DNA of 64,000 bases from Herbaspirillum sp. meg3. Its GTDB lineage: Bacteria > Pseudomonadota > Gammaproteobacteria > Burkholderiales > Burkholderiaceae_D. The stretch is taken from assembly GCF_002257565.1 (NCBI RefSeq), contig NZ_CP022736.1, positions 4,836,001-4,900,000 of the forward strand. The letters run 5' to 3'. The position numbers were made by a program, and so were the translations under genes. The notes below the pieces were generated by a model that did not search any database, had not been told where the DNA came from, and saw only the letters and a list, made by a program, of their open reading frames with translations. Position 1 is the stretch's first letter, and every line of letters begins with the position of its first letter. Positions 26,641 to 34,632 of this stretch are shown here, piece by piece.

Positions 26641-27867
26641 ATGGCGACACCGTCACACCTACCACCCTCACAACGCCGCACGACACTCTATGCCTGGGAA
26701 GGCAAGGATCGCAGCGGCAAACTCACGCGAGGAGAAATGCCTGCCAGCGGCACCACGGTCGTCAGCGCCACCTTGCGCCGTCAAGGCATTCAGGCCTTGA
26801 CCATCAGGAAGAAGCGCATTCAGCGCGACAGCAAGATTCGCGAAAAGGAGCTCGCGCTCTTCACGCGCCAGTTGACGACCATGCTCAAGGCCGGTCTGCC
26901 GCTGCTGCAGGCACTCAGTATCGTCGCGCGCAGCCAGACCAATCCGGCGCTGGCGCGACTGATTCTGAACCTGCGCGGCGAGGTGGAAAGCGGAAGCAGC
27001 TTTTATCAAGCCTTTGCCAGGCATCCGCGCTATTTCAATACGCTATTCTGCAATCTGGTTGCCGCCGGCGAAGAAGCCGGCCTCCTGGACGAGTTGCTCG
27101 ACAGCCTGGCGCACTATCAGGAGAAAACGCTGGCGCTCAAGAGCAAAGTACGCGCCGCGCTGACCTACCCTGCTGCCATTGTGACGGTTGCCGTTCTGGT
27201 GACGTGCGTCATCATGATTTGGGTCGTGCCGACCTTCAAAGACGTCTTCAGCAGCTTCGGCGCCGAACTGCCTTTGCCGACACGCATCGTTATCGCGTTG
27301 TCCGATTTCATGGGGCGATACTGGTGGGTGCTGGCGGCGTCATTGGCCGTCGTCGTCGGCTGGAGCGTGCGAACATGGCGCCGCTCAGCCGTGTGGCGAG
27401 CACGGACAGATCGTTTTCTGCTCAAATTGCCGGCGTTCGGCGAGCTGGTTCGCAAAGCAACGGTTGCCCGCTGGAGCCGTACCCTCGCCACCCTATTCGG
27501 CGCAGGCATTCCTTTGATTGATGCTTTGCAGGCGGTTGCCGCAGCGGCAGGCAACGCCGCCTATGCGGATGCCACCATCGCTATCCGTCACCAGGTTTCC
27601 GGCGGCGCCAGCCTGACCGCCGCCATCGAACAGACCGGGCTGTTTCCCGGCATGGTGGGGCAGATGGTTGCCATCGGCGAAGAATCGGGTACGCTCGATC
27701 AAATGCTGCTTAAAGTCGCCGACTTCTACGACCTTGAAGTGACGGAAGCCGTCGCTTCGCTCTCCAACCTAATGGAACCCTTTATCATGGTGGTTCTGGG
27801 CATTGTCATCGGCGGCCTGGTGATTGCCATGTATTTGCCTATTTTCAAACTGGGATCCGTTATCTGA
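26641..27867 (+). CDS. pilC: Type IV pilus inner-membrane platform protein
   Basis: PilC (408 residues) is the GspF-family platform that couples the PilB motor to pilus assembly. Two T2SSF repeats are visible: one starts near residue 75 (LALFTRQLTTMLKAGLPLLQAL), the other near 275 (RWSRTLATLFGAGIPLIDAL), each followed by a membrane pair; a last span is near 380-400. It begins 47 bp after pilB and ends overlapping pilD by one base. Confidence 0.95.
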   Translation: MATPSHLPPSQRRTTLYAWEGKDRSGKLTRGEMPASGTTVVSATLRRQGIQALTIRKKRIQRDSKIREKELALFTRQLTTMLKAGLPLLQALSIVARSQTNPALARLILNLRGEVESGSSFYQAFARHPRYFNTLFCNLVAAGEEAGLLDELLDSLAHYQEKTLALKSKVRAALTYPAAIVTVAVLVTCVIMIWVVPTFKDVFSSFGAELPLPTRIVIALSDFMGRYWWVLAASLAVVVGWSVRTWRRSAVWRARTDRFLLKLPAFGELVRKATVARWSRTLATLFGAGIPLIDALQAVAAAAGNAAYADATIAIRHQVSGGASLTAAIEQTGLFPGMVGQMVAIGEESGTLDQMLLKVADFYDLEVTEAVASLSNLMEPFIMVVLGIVIGGLVIAMYLPIFKLGSVI

Positions 27868-28757
27868 TGCTGGAAACGCTGCTGGAACCACTGCTGCAAT
27901 TGCACCCATCCGCCGACCTCCATCGGGGCGGCAGTTTGCTTGCGGCGTTGATCGCCGCCGGTATCGGACTGTTGATCGGCAGTTTTCTGAACGTGGTCAT
28001 CCATCGCTTGCCCAAGATGATGCAGCGCGAGGCAGACAACTATCTCGCCCACGAAACCGGACAAGCTCAGCCTCATACCGATCGCTACAATCTGCTGACA
28101 CCGCGTTCGGCATGCCCGCATTGCGCGGCGCCGATTGCCGCCGGATACAACATTCCCGTCGCCGGCTATCTGCTGTTGCGTGGCCGCTGCGCGCGATGCG
28201 CAGCGACAATCTCCTTGCGTTATTCATTGGTGGAAGTTTTCAGTGCGCTCGTGTCGGCATGGCTGGGTTGGCACTTCGGTCTTGGTGCGGCAGGCCTGGC
28301 GGCGCTCCTGTTTGCCTATTTTCTGATTGCCCTCAGCGTTATTGATGCGCAGACCCAATTCTTGCCCGACAGCCTGACGCTGCCATTGCTATGGCTGGGT
28401 CTCCTGATCAACCTGAACGGAATCTTCTCCCCCCTCAGCGATGCCGTATTGGGTGCCGCTGCGGGCTACCTCTCGCTCTGGGCGATCTACTGGGTTTTTC
28501 GCCTGATCACGGGTAAAGAAGGAATGGGTTATGGCGACTTCAAGCTGATGGCCGCGCTGGGCGCATGGCTGGGCTGGCAGGCGTTGCCGTTTATTCTGCT
28601 GCTGGCCTCTTGCCTGGGCGCCGTCATCGGTATCGCCATGGTCTTGATGAAACGAAAAGCCGCTGACCAGACATTGCCGTTCGGACCGTATCTGGCAATA
28701 GCGGGTATGCTGATGCTGCTGTACGGCAAATCATTTTTGTATTTCGGCTTGTATTGA
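27867..28757 (+). CDS. pilD: Type IV prepilin peptidase and N-methylase
   Basis: PilD (296 residues) cleaves prepilin leader peptides and methylates the new N-terminus. The cytoplasmic zinc motif is CPHC...CARC at about 89-113. The two catalytic aspartates of the aspartic protease lie in VIDAQTQFLPD and GMGYGDFKLMA (GxGD). Eight or so membrane segments fit the family. The start ATG overlaps the pilC stop (TGATG), so translation is coupled. Confidence 0.96.
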   Translation: MLETLLEPLLQLHPSADLHRGGSLLAALIAAGIGLLIGSFLNVVIHRLPKMMQREADNYLAHETGQAQPHTDRYNLLTPRSACPHCAAPIAAGYNIPVAGYLLLRGRCARCAATISLRYSLVEVFSALVSAWLGWHFGLGAAGLAALLFAYFLIALSVIDAQTQFLPDSLTLPLLWLGLLINLNGIFSPLSDAVLGAAAGYLSLWAIYWVFRLITGKEGMGYGDFKLMAALGAWLGWQALPFILLLASCLGAVIGIAMVLMKRKAADQTLPFGPYLAIAGMLMLLYGKSFLYFGLY

Positions 28758-28770
28758 TGGCGCTATCGCA

Positions 28771-29415
28771 ATGACTTCTTCCCCGACACACCAGGCGCCC
28801 TTTTCCATCGGTCTGACCGGCGGGATCGGCAGCGGCAAAACCACCGTCGCCAATCTGTTTGGCGAACTGGGGGCGGCCATTATCGACACCGATGCGATCG
28901 CCCATCAACTGACGGTGCCCGGTGGTGCTGCGATTGCGGCGATTCGCACGGGATTCGGTGATGATTTCATCACCGCTGAAGGGGCGATGGATCGCGGCAA
29001 GATGCGCGCACACGTCTTCGCCGATGTCGACGCCAGAAAACGGCTGGAATCCATCCTGCATCCGCTGATCCGCAGCGAAACCGCGCGCGCCGCAACTGAA
29101 GCGCGTGGCGATTATCTGATCTTCGTTGTGCCGCTGCTGGTGGAATCGCAACAATGGCGCAATCGTACCTCGCGCATCCTCGTCGTCGACTGCAGCGAAG
29201 AGGTGCAAATCAGTCGCGTCATGCAGCGCAACGCCATGTCCCGCGCGCAAGTCGAGGCTATCATGGCGGCACAGGCGACACGTGCAGATCGCCTCGCTGC
29301 GGCAGACGACATCATCGAAAACAATCTCGACACGGCTGCATTGATGCCGCAAATTGCAGCGTTGCATGCTCGCTATCTATCGCTCGCGAAAACAAATAGC
29401 GGTGATCATTTGTAA
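28771..29415 (+). CDS. coaE: Dephospho-CoA kinase
   Basis: CoaE (214 residues) phosphorylates dephospho-CoA in the last step of coenzyme A synthesis. The P-loop is GGIGSGKTT near residue 15; DTDAIAHQLT follows as the DxD-like substrate motif, and the lid RNAMSRAQVEAIMAAQ is typical. It follows pilD by 13 bp, as in many Burkholderiales and gamma-proteobacteria, and precedes zapD. Confidence 0.97.
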   Translation: MTSSPTHQAPFSIGLTGGIGSGKTTVANLFGELGAAIIDTDAIAHQLTVPGGAAIAAIRTGFGDDFITAEGAMDRGKMRAHVFADVDARKRLESILHPLIRSETARAATEARGDYLIFVVPLLVESQQWRNRTSRILVVDCSEEVQISRVMQRNAMSRAQVEAIMAAQATRADRLAAADDIIENNLDTAALMPQIAALHARYLSLAKTNSGDHL

Positions 29416-29449
29416 TTTTCCGCTGCATGGGTCAGAATCACGTAAATTA

Positions 29450-29502
29450 AACGCGCTTTATCAATATCTTCGATATTCCAAGACATATTCATAAAGCGCG
29501 TT
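29450..29502 (+). other. Nested inverted repeat between coaE and zapD
   Basis: A perfect 12-bp outer stem (29450-29461 with 29491-29502) encloses a perfect 6-bp inner hairpin (29463-29468 with 29472-29477, 3-nt loop). There is no T-tract, so it is not a standard terminator. It ends 34 bp before the zapD start and would lie in the transcript leader. Confidence 0.6.
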
Positions 29503-29536
29503 GTCGAATCCGGTTCAACTTTAAAGGGACGCAGCT

Positions 29537-30292
29537 TTGATCGTTTACGAATACCCTTTCAACGAGCGTATTCGCACGCTGTTGCGGTTGGAGGATCTGC
29601 ACGAGAAATTCGTGTTCTTCCTGCATCAGGAAAGCCCGCTGCAACATCATGTCGCCCTCTCTACTATTTTCGAGATGCTCGAAGTAGCAGGACGCGCCGA
29701 CCTCAAATCCGATCTGCTGCAAGAACTGGAACGCCAGAAGCAAATCCTGCTGGCTTATCAGTCCAATCCCAACGTCGAACCCGACATGCTCAATGCGATT
29801 CTCGGTGAAGTTGATCGCGCCTGCATCGCGCTGGCGGCCTCGCAGGGACGGACTGGACAGAATATTCGTGAAAACGAGTGGCTGATGAGCATTCGCGGCC
29901 GCACCATCATCCCGGGCGGTGCCTGCGAATTTGATTTGCCGTCCTATTACGCCTGGCAACAACGCACGGCTGAGCAGCGTTTCAACGATATTTCCAACTG
30001 GTTTGCGCCGCTGGTACCGCTGTTTGACGCGGTGACCATCGTCATGCGCCTGCTGCGTGAATCGGGCCATGCGGTCAAGATCAACGCCGATGGCGGCAGT
30101 TACCAACAGATGCTGCAAGGGAAGATTTACCAGATGCTGCGCCTGGTGCTGGACGAAGAGTTGGGCGCTATTCCGGAAATTTCAGCGAATAAGTACATGC
30201 TTTGGGTACGCTTCACCTCGCAAGATGGCGATATGAAACCCAAGGCGTTTGAAGGCGAAGTGCCATTTGAACTGGCGCTTTGCGGTTTTTAA
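29537..30292 (+). CDS. zapD: Cell division protein ZapD
   Basis: ZapD (251 residues) bundles FtsZ protofilaments at midcell. The N-terminus IVYEYPFNERIRTLLRLEDL is diagnostic; the helical domain (about 1-115) and the beta-rich domain (from about 116) match the family. The start is TTG with AAAGGGA ten bases upstream. It is in the conserved coaE-zapD-yacG order, and its partner FtsZ is encoded at 41299-42495. Confidence 0.95.
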   Translation: MIVYEYPFNERIRTLLRLEDLHEKFVFFLHQESPLQHHVALSTIFEMLEVAGRADLKSDLLQELERQKQILLAYQSNPNVEPDMLNAILGEVDRACIALAASQGRTGQNIRENEWLMSIRGRTIIPGGACEFDLPSYYAWQQRTAEQRFNDISNWFAPLVPLFDAVTIVMRLLRESGHAVKINADGGSYQQMLQGKIYQMLRLVLDEELGAIPEISANKYMLWVRFTSQDGDMKPKAFEGEVPFELALCGF

Positions 30293-30311
30293 GGCTTTAG
30301 AGGTAGATGTA

Positions 30312-30500
30312 ATGGCAACAATCGTCGACTGCCCCACATGCGGCACCAAGGTGGAATGGACTGAAAAGAACAAATTCCGTCCGTTTTGCTCGGAACGCTG
30401 CAAACAAATCGATCTCGGCGCATGGGCCGAAGAGAAATACGCGATCCCTGCCGTCAACCTGCCGCAGGAGCAGGACGAAGATAATTCGTCGGTGCAATAA
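30312..30500 (+). CDS. yacG: DNA gyrase inhibitor YacG
   Basis: YacG is a 62-residue zinc protein that binds GyrB and inhibits gyrase. Four cysteines form the zinc site: CPTC near the start and CSERC after FRPF. The Asp/Glu-rich C-terminal tail is typical. The start at 30312 (MATIVDCPTC) gives the family length and follows zapD by 19 bp. Confidence 0.95.
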   Translation: MATIVDCPTCGTKVEWTEKNKFRPFCSERCKQIDLGAWAEEKYAIPAVNLPQEQDEDNSSVQ

Positions 30501-30516
30501 GAGTAAGGCCTGAATT

Positions 30517-30542
30517 GAGCTGGCAGTTCGACTGCCCGGCTC
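30517..30542. other. Hairpin between convergent yacG and mutT-type genes
   Basis: A 7-bp plus 4-bp stem with one small bulge (30517-30527 with 30531-30542). No T-tract on either strand; probable 3'-end structure. Confidence 0.45.
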
Positions 30543-30553
30543 CATGTCCTGCC

Positions 30554-30985
30554 TTATAGCGGCAGACGCAACTTATCAATCCATTCAATCAGCGGTATCG
30601 TCGCCGGCAACAACGGCTCCACATCGACGCTACCCTGCCAGGCAAATGCCTGCCCCTCCAGACTTTGCGGCTCGCCGCGCCATTCCCGGCTGATGTAAAA
30701 GTGCAAACGCACGTGCGCGTGCGGATAGACGTGCTGCACGCCGCACCAAGGCTCGGCCGAAATTACTTCAATACCAAGCTCTTCCAAAAATTCGCGCTTG
30801 AGCGCATCCAAGATCGATTCATCGGCCTCGACCTTGCCGCCCGGAAATTCCCAATAGCCCGCATAAGGCTTGCCTTCCGGACGCTGGCCCAGCAAGACAT
30901 CGCCGTTGGGCTTCATCAGGATGCCGACGGCGACGTCGATGGGAGCTGCGACCGGCGCCGCCGTTATTTCGGATGCAACAGTCAT
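30554..30985 (-). CDS. MutT-type Nudix hydrolase
   Basis: A 143-residue Nudix hydrolase. The full Nudix box GKVEADESILDALKREFLEE (plus LGIEV) is present at about 53-76, and VLLGQRPEGKPYAGYWEFPGG precedes it (in pieces QRPEGKPYAGYWEF). This pattern matches 8-oxo-dGTP diphosphatases of the MutT group, which clean oxidised nucleotides, but the substrate is inferred. The start overlaps the upstream ATPase stop by one base (TGATG). Confidence 0.9.
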   Translation of the reverse strand: MTVASEITAAPVAAPIDVAVGILMKPNGDVLLGQRPEGKPYAGYWEFPGGKVEADESILDALKREFLEELGIEVISAEPWCGVQHVYPHAHVRLHFYISREWRGEPQSLEGQAFAWQGSVDVEPLLPATIPLIEWIDKLRLPL

Positions 30986-31857
30986 CAGGCTTTCAGCTTT
31001 CCGGCGTAGTCCTTGGAGAATTGCCATGCCACGCGACCGGAGCGCGAGCTGCGTTGCAGCGCCCAACGCAAGGCATCGCCGCGTGCTTCCTCGATCTGCG
31101 CGGCATCACAGCCGAAGTGACGCAACCAGTGCGCCACGATGTCCAGATAGTCATCTTGCTTGAACGGGTAAAAAGTCACCCACAGGCCGAAACGCTCAGA
31201 GAGGGAAATCTTTTCTTCCACAGTTTCGCCTGGGTGCAGGTCGCCGTCGTCAGTGTGCGTATAGGTCGAATTGTCCGACATGCGCTCCGGCATCAGGTGG
31301 CGGCGATTGGACGTCGCATAGATCAGCACGTTGTCGGACTGCGCCGCGATACTGCCGTCCAGCGCGACTTTCAGTGCCTTGTAGCCGCTCTCGCCCTCTT
31401 CAAACGACAAGTCATCGCAGAAGATGATGAAACGCTCAGAACGCGCCGATACCAGATCGACGATGTCCGGCAGGTCGTGCAAATCGTCCTTGTCCACCTC
31501 GATCAGACGCAAACCGCGGTCGGCGTATTGATTCAGGCAAGCCTTGATCAGCGACGACTTGCCGGTCCCGCGCGCGCCGGTCAGCAGCACGTTGTTGGCA
31601 GGACGGCCGTCGACGAATTGCTTGGTATTCTGATCGATCTGCTCTTTCTGCGGCCCGATGTTATGCAGATCGGCCAGTGAAATGGCCGAGATATGCCCCA
31701 CCGACTGCAGATAACCGGCACCGTTGCCGTTTCTGCGCCGCCAGCGAAACGCCACGCCCTTATCCCACTCCACAGAGGCTGCCGATTGCGGCAGGATGGA
31801 TTCAATACGCTCCAGCAAAGCCTCGGCGCGCTGCAAAAACTGATCTAATTGAGTCAT
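30985..31857 (-). CDS. DUF815-family AAA-type ATPase
   Basis: A 290-residue ATP-binding protein of the DUF815 family. Walker A is GARGTGKSS near residue 94 and Walker B FIIFCDDLSFEEGE near 153; arginine-finger and sensor-like residues follow (NRRHLMPERM). No membrane segment or signal is seen. Its cellular role is not established. It is translationally coupled to the Nudix gene and lies downstream of argJ on the same strand, an order I recall from other Burkholderiales. Confidence 0.88.
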   Translation of the reverse strand: MTQLDQFLQRAEALLERIESILPQSAASVEWDKGVAFRWRRRNGNGAGYLQSVGHISAISLADLHNIGPQKEQIDQNTKQFVDGRPANNVLLTGARGTGKSSLIKACLNQYADRGLRLIEVDKDDLHDLPDIVDLVSARSERFIIFCDDLSFEEGESGYKALKVALDGSIAAQSDNVLIYATSNRRHLMPERMSDNSTYTHTDDGDLHPGETVEEKISLSERFGLWVTFYPFKQDDYLDIVAHWLRHFGCDAAQIEEARGDALRWALQRSSRSGRVAWQFSKDYAGKLKA

Positions 31858-31966
31858 GACAAATTGGCAAAGTGGATAGTTACGTCACATTGTGACGGAA
31901 ACCAAACCGCCATCGCGTGAATAAAATTCGTGGAAAACCAAAGCCGTTCACCTAAAAACATCTCAG

Positions 31967-32096
31967 GCTCTGAATTCGCTCAGGGCCGTAGCGAGCGGGT
32001 CAAGGTCGGGATAAGAAGCGCAGCCGTACTTGAGTACGGCGAGCATCGCAGTCCAGAGATTGGCCCGCGCAGTAGGCCATGAGCGAATTCAGGAGC
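31967..32096. repeat. 130-nt nested inverted-repeat element
   Basis: Three nested stems: outer arms 31967-31987 and 32075-32096 (about 20 of 21 positions pair, with small bulges), a middle 9-bp stem 31995-32003 with 32060-32068 (one G-T), and a perfect apical 8-bp hairpin 32023-32040. The right arm includes the argJ stop codon (32089-32091). It may be a mobile REP/MITE-like element or a structured 3' RNA. Confidence 0.6.
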
Positions 32097-33324
32097 GGTA
32101 GTCGGCATTGATGGTGACATAGTCGTGGGAGAGGTCGCAGGTCCACACCGATGCCTTGGCCGTCCCGCGCGCCAGCTTCACACGCACCACGATCTCGCTT
32201 TTCTTCATGACGCGCTGGCCGTCTTCTTCCTTGTAATCCGGATTGCGACCGCCGTTCTTGGCGACCCAGACATCATCCAGATACAAATTCAGCTTGGACA
32301 CATCCAGATCGTCCACGCCGGCGTAACCGATAGCGGCCAGGATGCGGCCCAGATTTGGATCGGACGCGAAAAACGCGGTCTTGACCAATGGCGAGTGGCC
32401 GATGGAGTAGGCGATCTTGCGGCACTCTTCGACGTTCTTGCCATCTTCCACGGTGATTTCGATGAACTTGGTAGCGCCTTCGCCATCACGAATGATCTGA
32501 TGCGCGAGGTTCTGCGACAGTGCATTGACGGCAACCGCCAGCTCCTTGTATTCGGCACTGTCGGCGCTGGTGATTTCCAGCTCGCCGGCGCCGGTGGCGA
32601 TCAGCATGAAGGAGTCGTTGGTCGACGTATCGCCATCGATGGTGATGCAGTTGAAAGACTGATCGGCGGCGTCCTTGACCAGTTGATTGAGCAGCGCTTG
32701 CGGCACTTTGGCGTCGAAGGCCAGATAGCCCAGCATGGTCGCCATGTTCGGCTTGATCATGCCGGCGCCCTTGCTGATGCCGGTCATGACGACTTGCTTG
32801 CCGCCGATAGTCAGCGTGCGCGACGCGGCCTTGGGCTGCGTGTCGGTCGTCATGATGGACTCGGCCGCGTTGAACCAGTTGTCGGTCTTGAGATTGCTGA
32901 TGGCAGCCGGCAAGCCGGCCTTGATGCGATCAATCGGCAGCGGTTCCAGAATCACACCGGTGGAAAACGGCAGGATCTGCTCCGGCTTGACGCCGAGCAA
33001 GCTTGCCAGTTCGGCACAAGTCGCATTGGCGCGGGCCAGGCCTTCTTCGCCGGTGCCGGCGTTGGCGTTGCCGGTGTTGATCACCAGCGCCCGAATCGGG
33101 GCCGCATCGCTGACCTGCGCCAGATGCGTCTTGCAAACTTGTACCGGTGCGGCGCAGAAGCGATTGAGCGTAAACACGCCGGCAACGGTAGCCGTCGGCG
33201 CCAGTTTCATGACCAGCAAGTCCTTGCGATTGGCTTTGCGCACGCCGGCTTCGGCGTAACCCAGCTCGATGCCGGCAACAGGTTTCAGATCAGCGGAAAC
33301 GGGAAGAGGAGAATTGACGGCCAT
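32089..33324 (-). CDS. argJ: Bifunctional ornithine acetyltransferase / N-acetylglutamate synthase
   Basis: ArgJ (411 residues) recycles the acetyl group from N-acetylornithine to glutamate in arginine synthesis. The autoproteolysis site is visible in KGAGMIKPNMATML, where the Thr becomes the nucleophile of the beta chain. N-terminal GIELGYAEAGVRK and C-terminal YVTINADYRS are family features. The last codons lie inside the inverted-repeat element at 31967-32096. Confidence 0.97.
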   Translation of the reverse strand: MAVNSPLPVSADLKPVAGIELGYAEAGVRKANRKDLLVMKLAPTATVAGVFTLNRFCAAPVQVCKTHLAQVSDAAPIRALVINTGNANAGTGEEGLARANATCAELASLLGVKPEQILPFSTGVILEPLPIDRIKAGLPAAISNLKTDNWFNAAESIMTTDTQPKAASRTLTIGGKQVVMTGISKGAGMIKPNMATMLGYLAFDAKVPQALLNQLVKDAADQSFNCITIDGDTSTNDSFMLIATGAGELEITSADSAEYKELAVAVNALSQNLAHQIIRDGEGATKFIEITVEDGKNVEECRKIAYSIGHSPLVKTAFFASDPNLGRILAAIGYAGVDDLDVSKLNLYLDDVWVAKNGGRNPDYKEEDGQRVMKKSEIVVRVKLARGTAKASVWTCDLSHDYVTINADYRS

Positions 33325-33388
33325 GGTTGTCTAGTCAGCGTTAAAGGTGAAAGGAAATGAAGGAGAGCATTATTGTAATCGGATAGCG

Positions 33389-34144
33389 TTACGGCATCAG
33401 ATTCTTGACGACCACGAACCACGGTCGCCGCGCCAGCGGCAGCAGCCGCGCATTGGCGTCAATGGGAATCAGCGATTCCGACACCGAATTGAAGACGTTG
33501 CCGCCGATTACGCCGGCCCAGCCGCGCTCAGGATGGATTTCGTAGACAAGATCGCAATGTCCCGGCAAGCCAGGCCGGATGTCTTCGAGCGTGGCGGTGC
33601 TGTTGCTGTCACGCCGCGCGCAAATCAAGTCGCCCGGCGCAATCGGCTCGGTCGCGGCAGGATGCAAAACAAACAACGGTGCCGGCTGACTTTGGCGCGC
33701 TTTGAGGAAGCTCAGATAATTGAAATGCACATCGCTGAACAGGAAATCGTCCGGCGACACGCCTGCCGTCTGCATCAGATAAGAGATAAACGCCGCCGAC
33801 CAGGCTTGCTGCGTATCGGCGCCGGTGTAGCTCTTGCCGACCGCCTGCCAATACAAGCCGATGCGCTGGACGGCTTCGCCCTCGTCTTCCAGCAAACCCA
33901 GACGCGGTGCACTCAGCACGTCGCCGCGCATGTCGATCTGCTGGCGGTCGAAAAACATCCATTCGGTTTCGGCAGCCGCCAGCAAGGCGGCGCGCGGCGG
34001 CGCATCCTGACGCAACACCAACGCGGAAGCCGGCGGCGTCGACACAGGTGTAGTGCCGCAAGCTGCCAGCGTCAGCAGCAGGGCCGTGGCGGCGAGCAGG
34101 CGTGATGATGTTCTCGGGAGGCGCATTGTTGCTTTCTTTGTCAT
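33389..34144 (-). CDS. DUF2272 lipoprotein
   Basis: A 251-residue predicted lipoprotein: the N-terminus has a hydrophobic core and lipobox LLTLAAC-G (Cys near residue 29). The remainder contains WSAAFISYLMQTAGV and HCDLVYEI, which fit the DUF2272 domain, a likely NlpC/P60-like cysteine-peptidase fold; Cys in GHCDLV could be relevant but catalysis is unproven. Translation could start at Met1 or Met7, since AAAGAAAG precedes the latter. It follows sugE within 5 bp. Confidence 0.78.
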   Translation of the reverse strand: MTKKATMRLPRTSSRLLAATALLLTLAACGTTPVSTPPASALVLRQDAPPRAALLAAAETEWMFFDRQQIDMRGDVLSAPRLGLLEDEGEAVQRIGLYWQAVGKSYTGADTQQAWSAAFISYLMQTAGVSPDDFLFSDVHFNYLSFLKARQSQPAPLFVLHPAATEPIAPGDLICARRDSNSTATLEDIRPGLPGHCDLVYEIHPERGWAGVIGGNVFNSVSESLIPIDANARLLPLARRPWFVVVKNLMP

Positions 34145-34148
34145 GTTG

Positions 34149-34469
34149 TCATTCCGGCGAGACGACTTTCAAACCGATGATGCCAACGATAATCAGCGCC
34201 AGGCAGGCGAGCCGCGCCGGGGAGGCCGATTCATGGAACAGCACGATGCCGAGAATGACCGCACCGACGGCGCCGATGCCGGTCCAGATGGCGTAAGCAG
34301 TGCTGAGCGGCAGCGTCTTCACCGCCAGCGCCAGCAGACCGACGCTGACGGCCATCGCGGCCAGCGTCGCCACGCTAGGCAACAAACGCGTGAATCCGTC
34401 GGTGTACTTCAGCCCGACCGCCCACGCCACTTCAAACAAACCCGCCAATACCAGAATGATCCAGGCCAT
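34149..34469 (-). CDS. sugE: SMR-family guanidinium exporter
   Basis: SugE/Gdx (106 residues) is a small multidrug resistance-type dimeric transporter; the SugE branch (Gdx) exports guanidinium in exchange for protons. Four membrane spans are present, and the conserved Glu is in the first (LAGLFEVAWAVGLK), with TAYAIWTGIGAVGA in the third. Start chosen at 34469 with an AAGGAAGAGG Shine-Dalgarno just upstream; a longer frame would run through the riboswitch. A guanidine-II riboswitch candidate immediately upstream supports the guanidinium role. Confidence 0.95.
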   Translation of the reverse strand: MAWIILVLAGLFEVAWAVGLKYTDGFTRLLPSVATLAAMAVSVGLLALAVKTLPLSTAYAIWTGIGAVGAVILGIVLFHESASPARLACLALIIVGIIGLKVVSPE

Positions 34470-34489
34470 TGCCTCTTCCTTCGCGTTGC

Positions 34490-34533
34490 GGGGCCGTCCC
34501 CATCGATGGAATCCGCTGCGAGGTCGTCCACGC
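34490..34533 (-). promoter_or_regulatory. Guanidine-II (mini-ykkC) riboswitch candidate
   Basis: On the minus strand are two short hairpins with the ACGR loop that defines this class: the first (34533-34518) has loop ACGA on a 6-bp stem with one U-U mismatch, the second (34501-34490) has loop ACGG on a perfect 4-bp GC stem. The linker is 16 nt, and the second hairpin ends 20 nt before the sugE ATG, next to its Shine-Dalgarno. Class II guanidine riboswitches control sugE/gdx translation in many proteobacteria, so structure and gene agree. Confidence 0.85.
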
Positions 34534-34580
34534 GCGGGGCCGGCTGTCGTTGCACATGGCTCGATGGCGCGGTGAACAAA

Positions 34581-34612
34581 AGAAAAAGCCGCTCCGTAAA
34601 CCGGGAGCGGCT
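34581..34612 (-). terminator. Rho-independent terminator of secA
   Basis: On the minus strand a perfect 9-bp stem (34612-34604 with 34595-34587, 8-nt loop) is followed by T-rich sequence (A-run 34583-34587). It lies 20 bp after the secA stop and insulates sugE. Confidence 0.9.
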
Positions 34613-34632
34613 CGGCGACGGCTACCGCCGAC

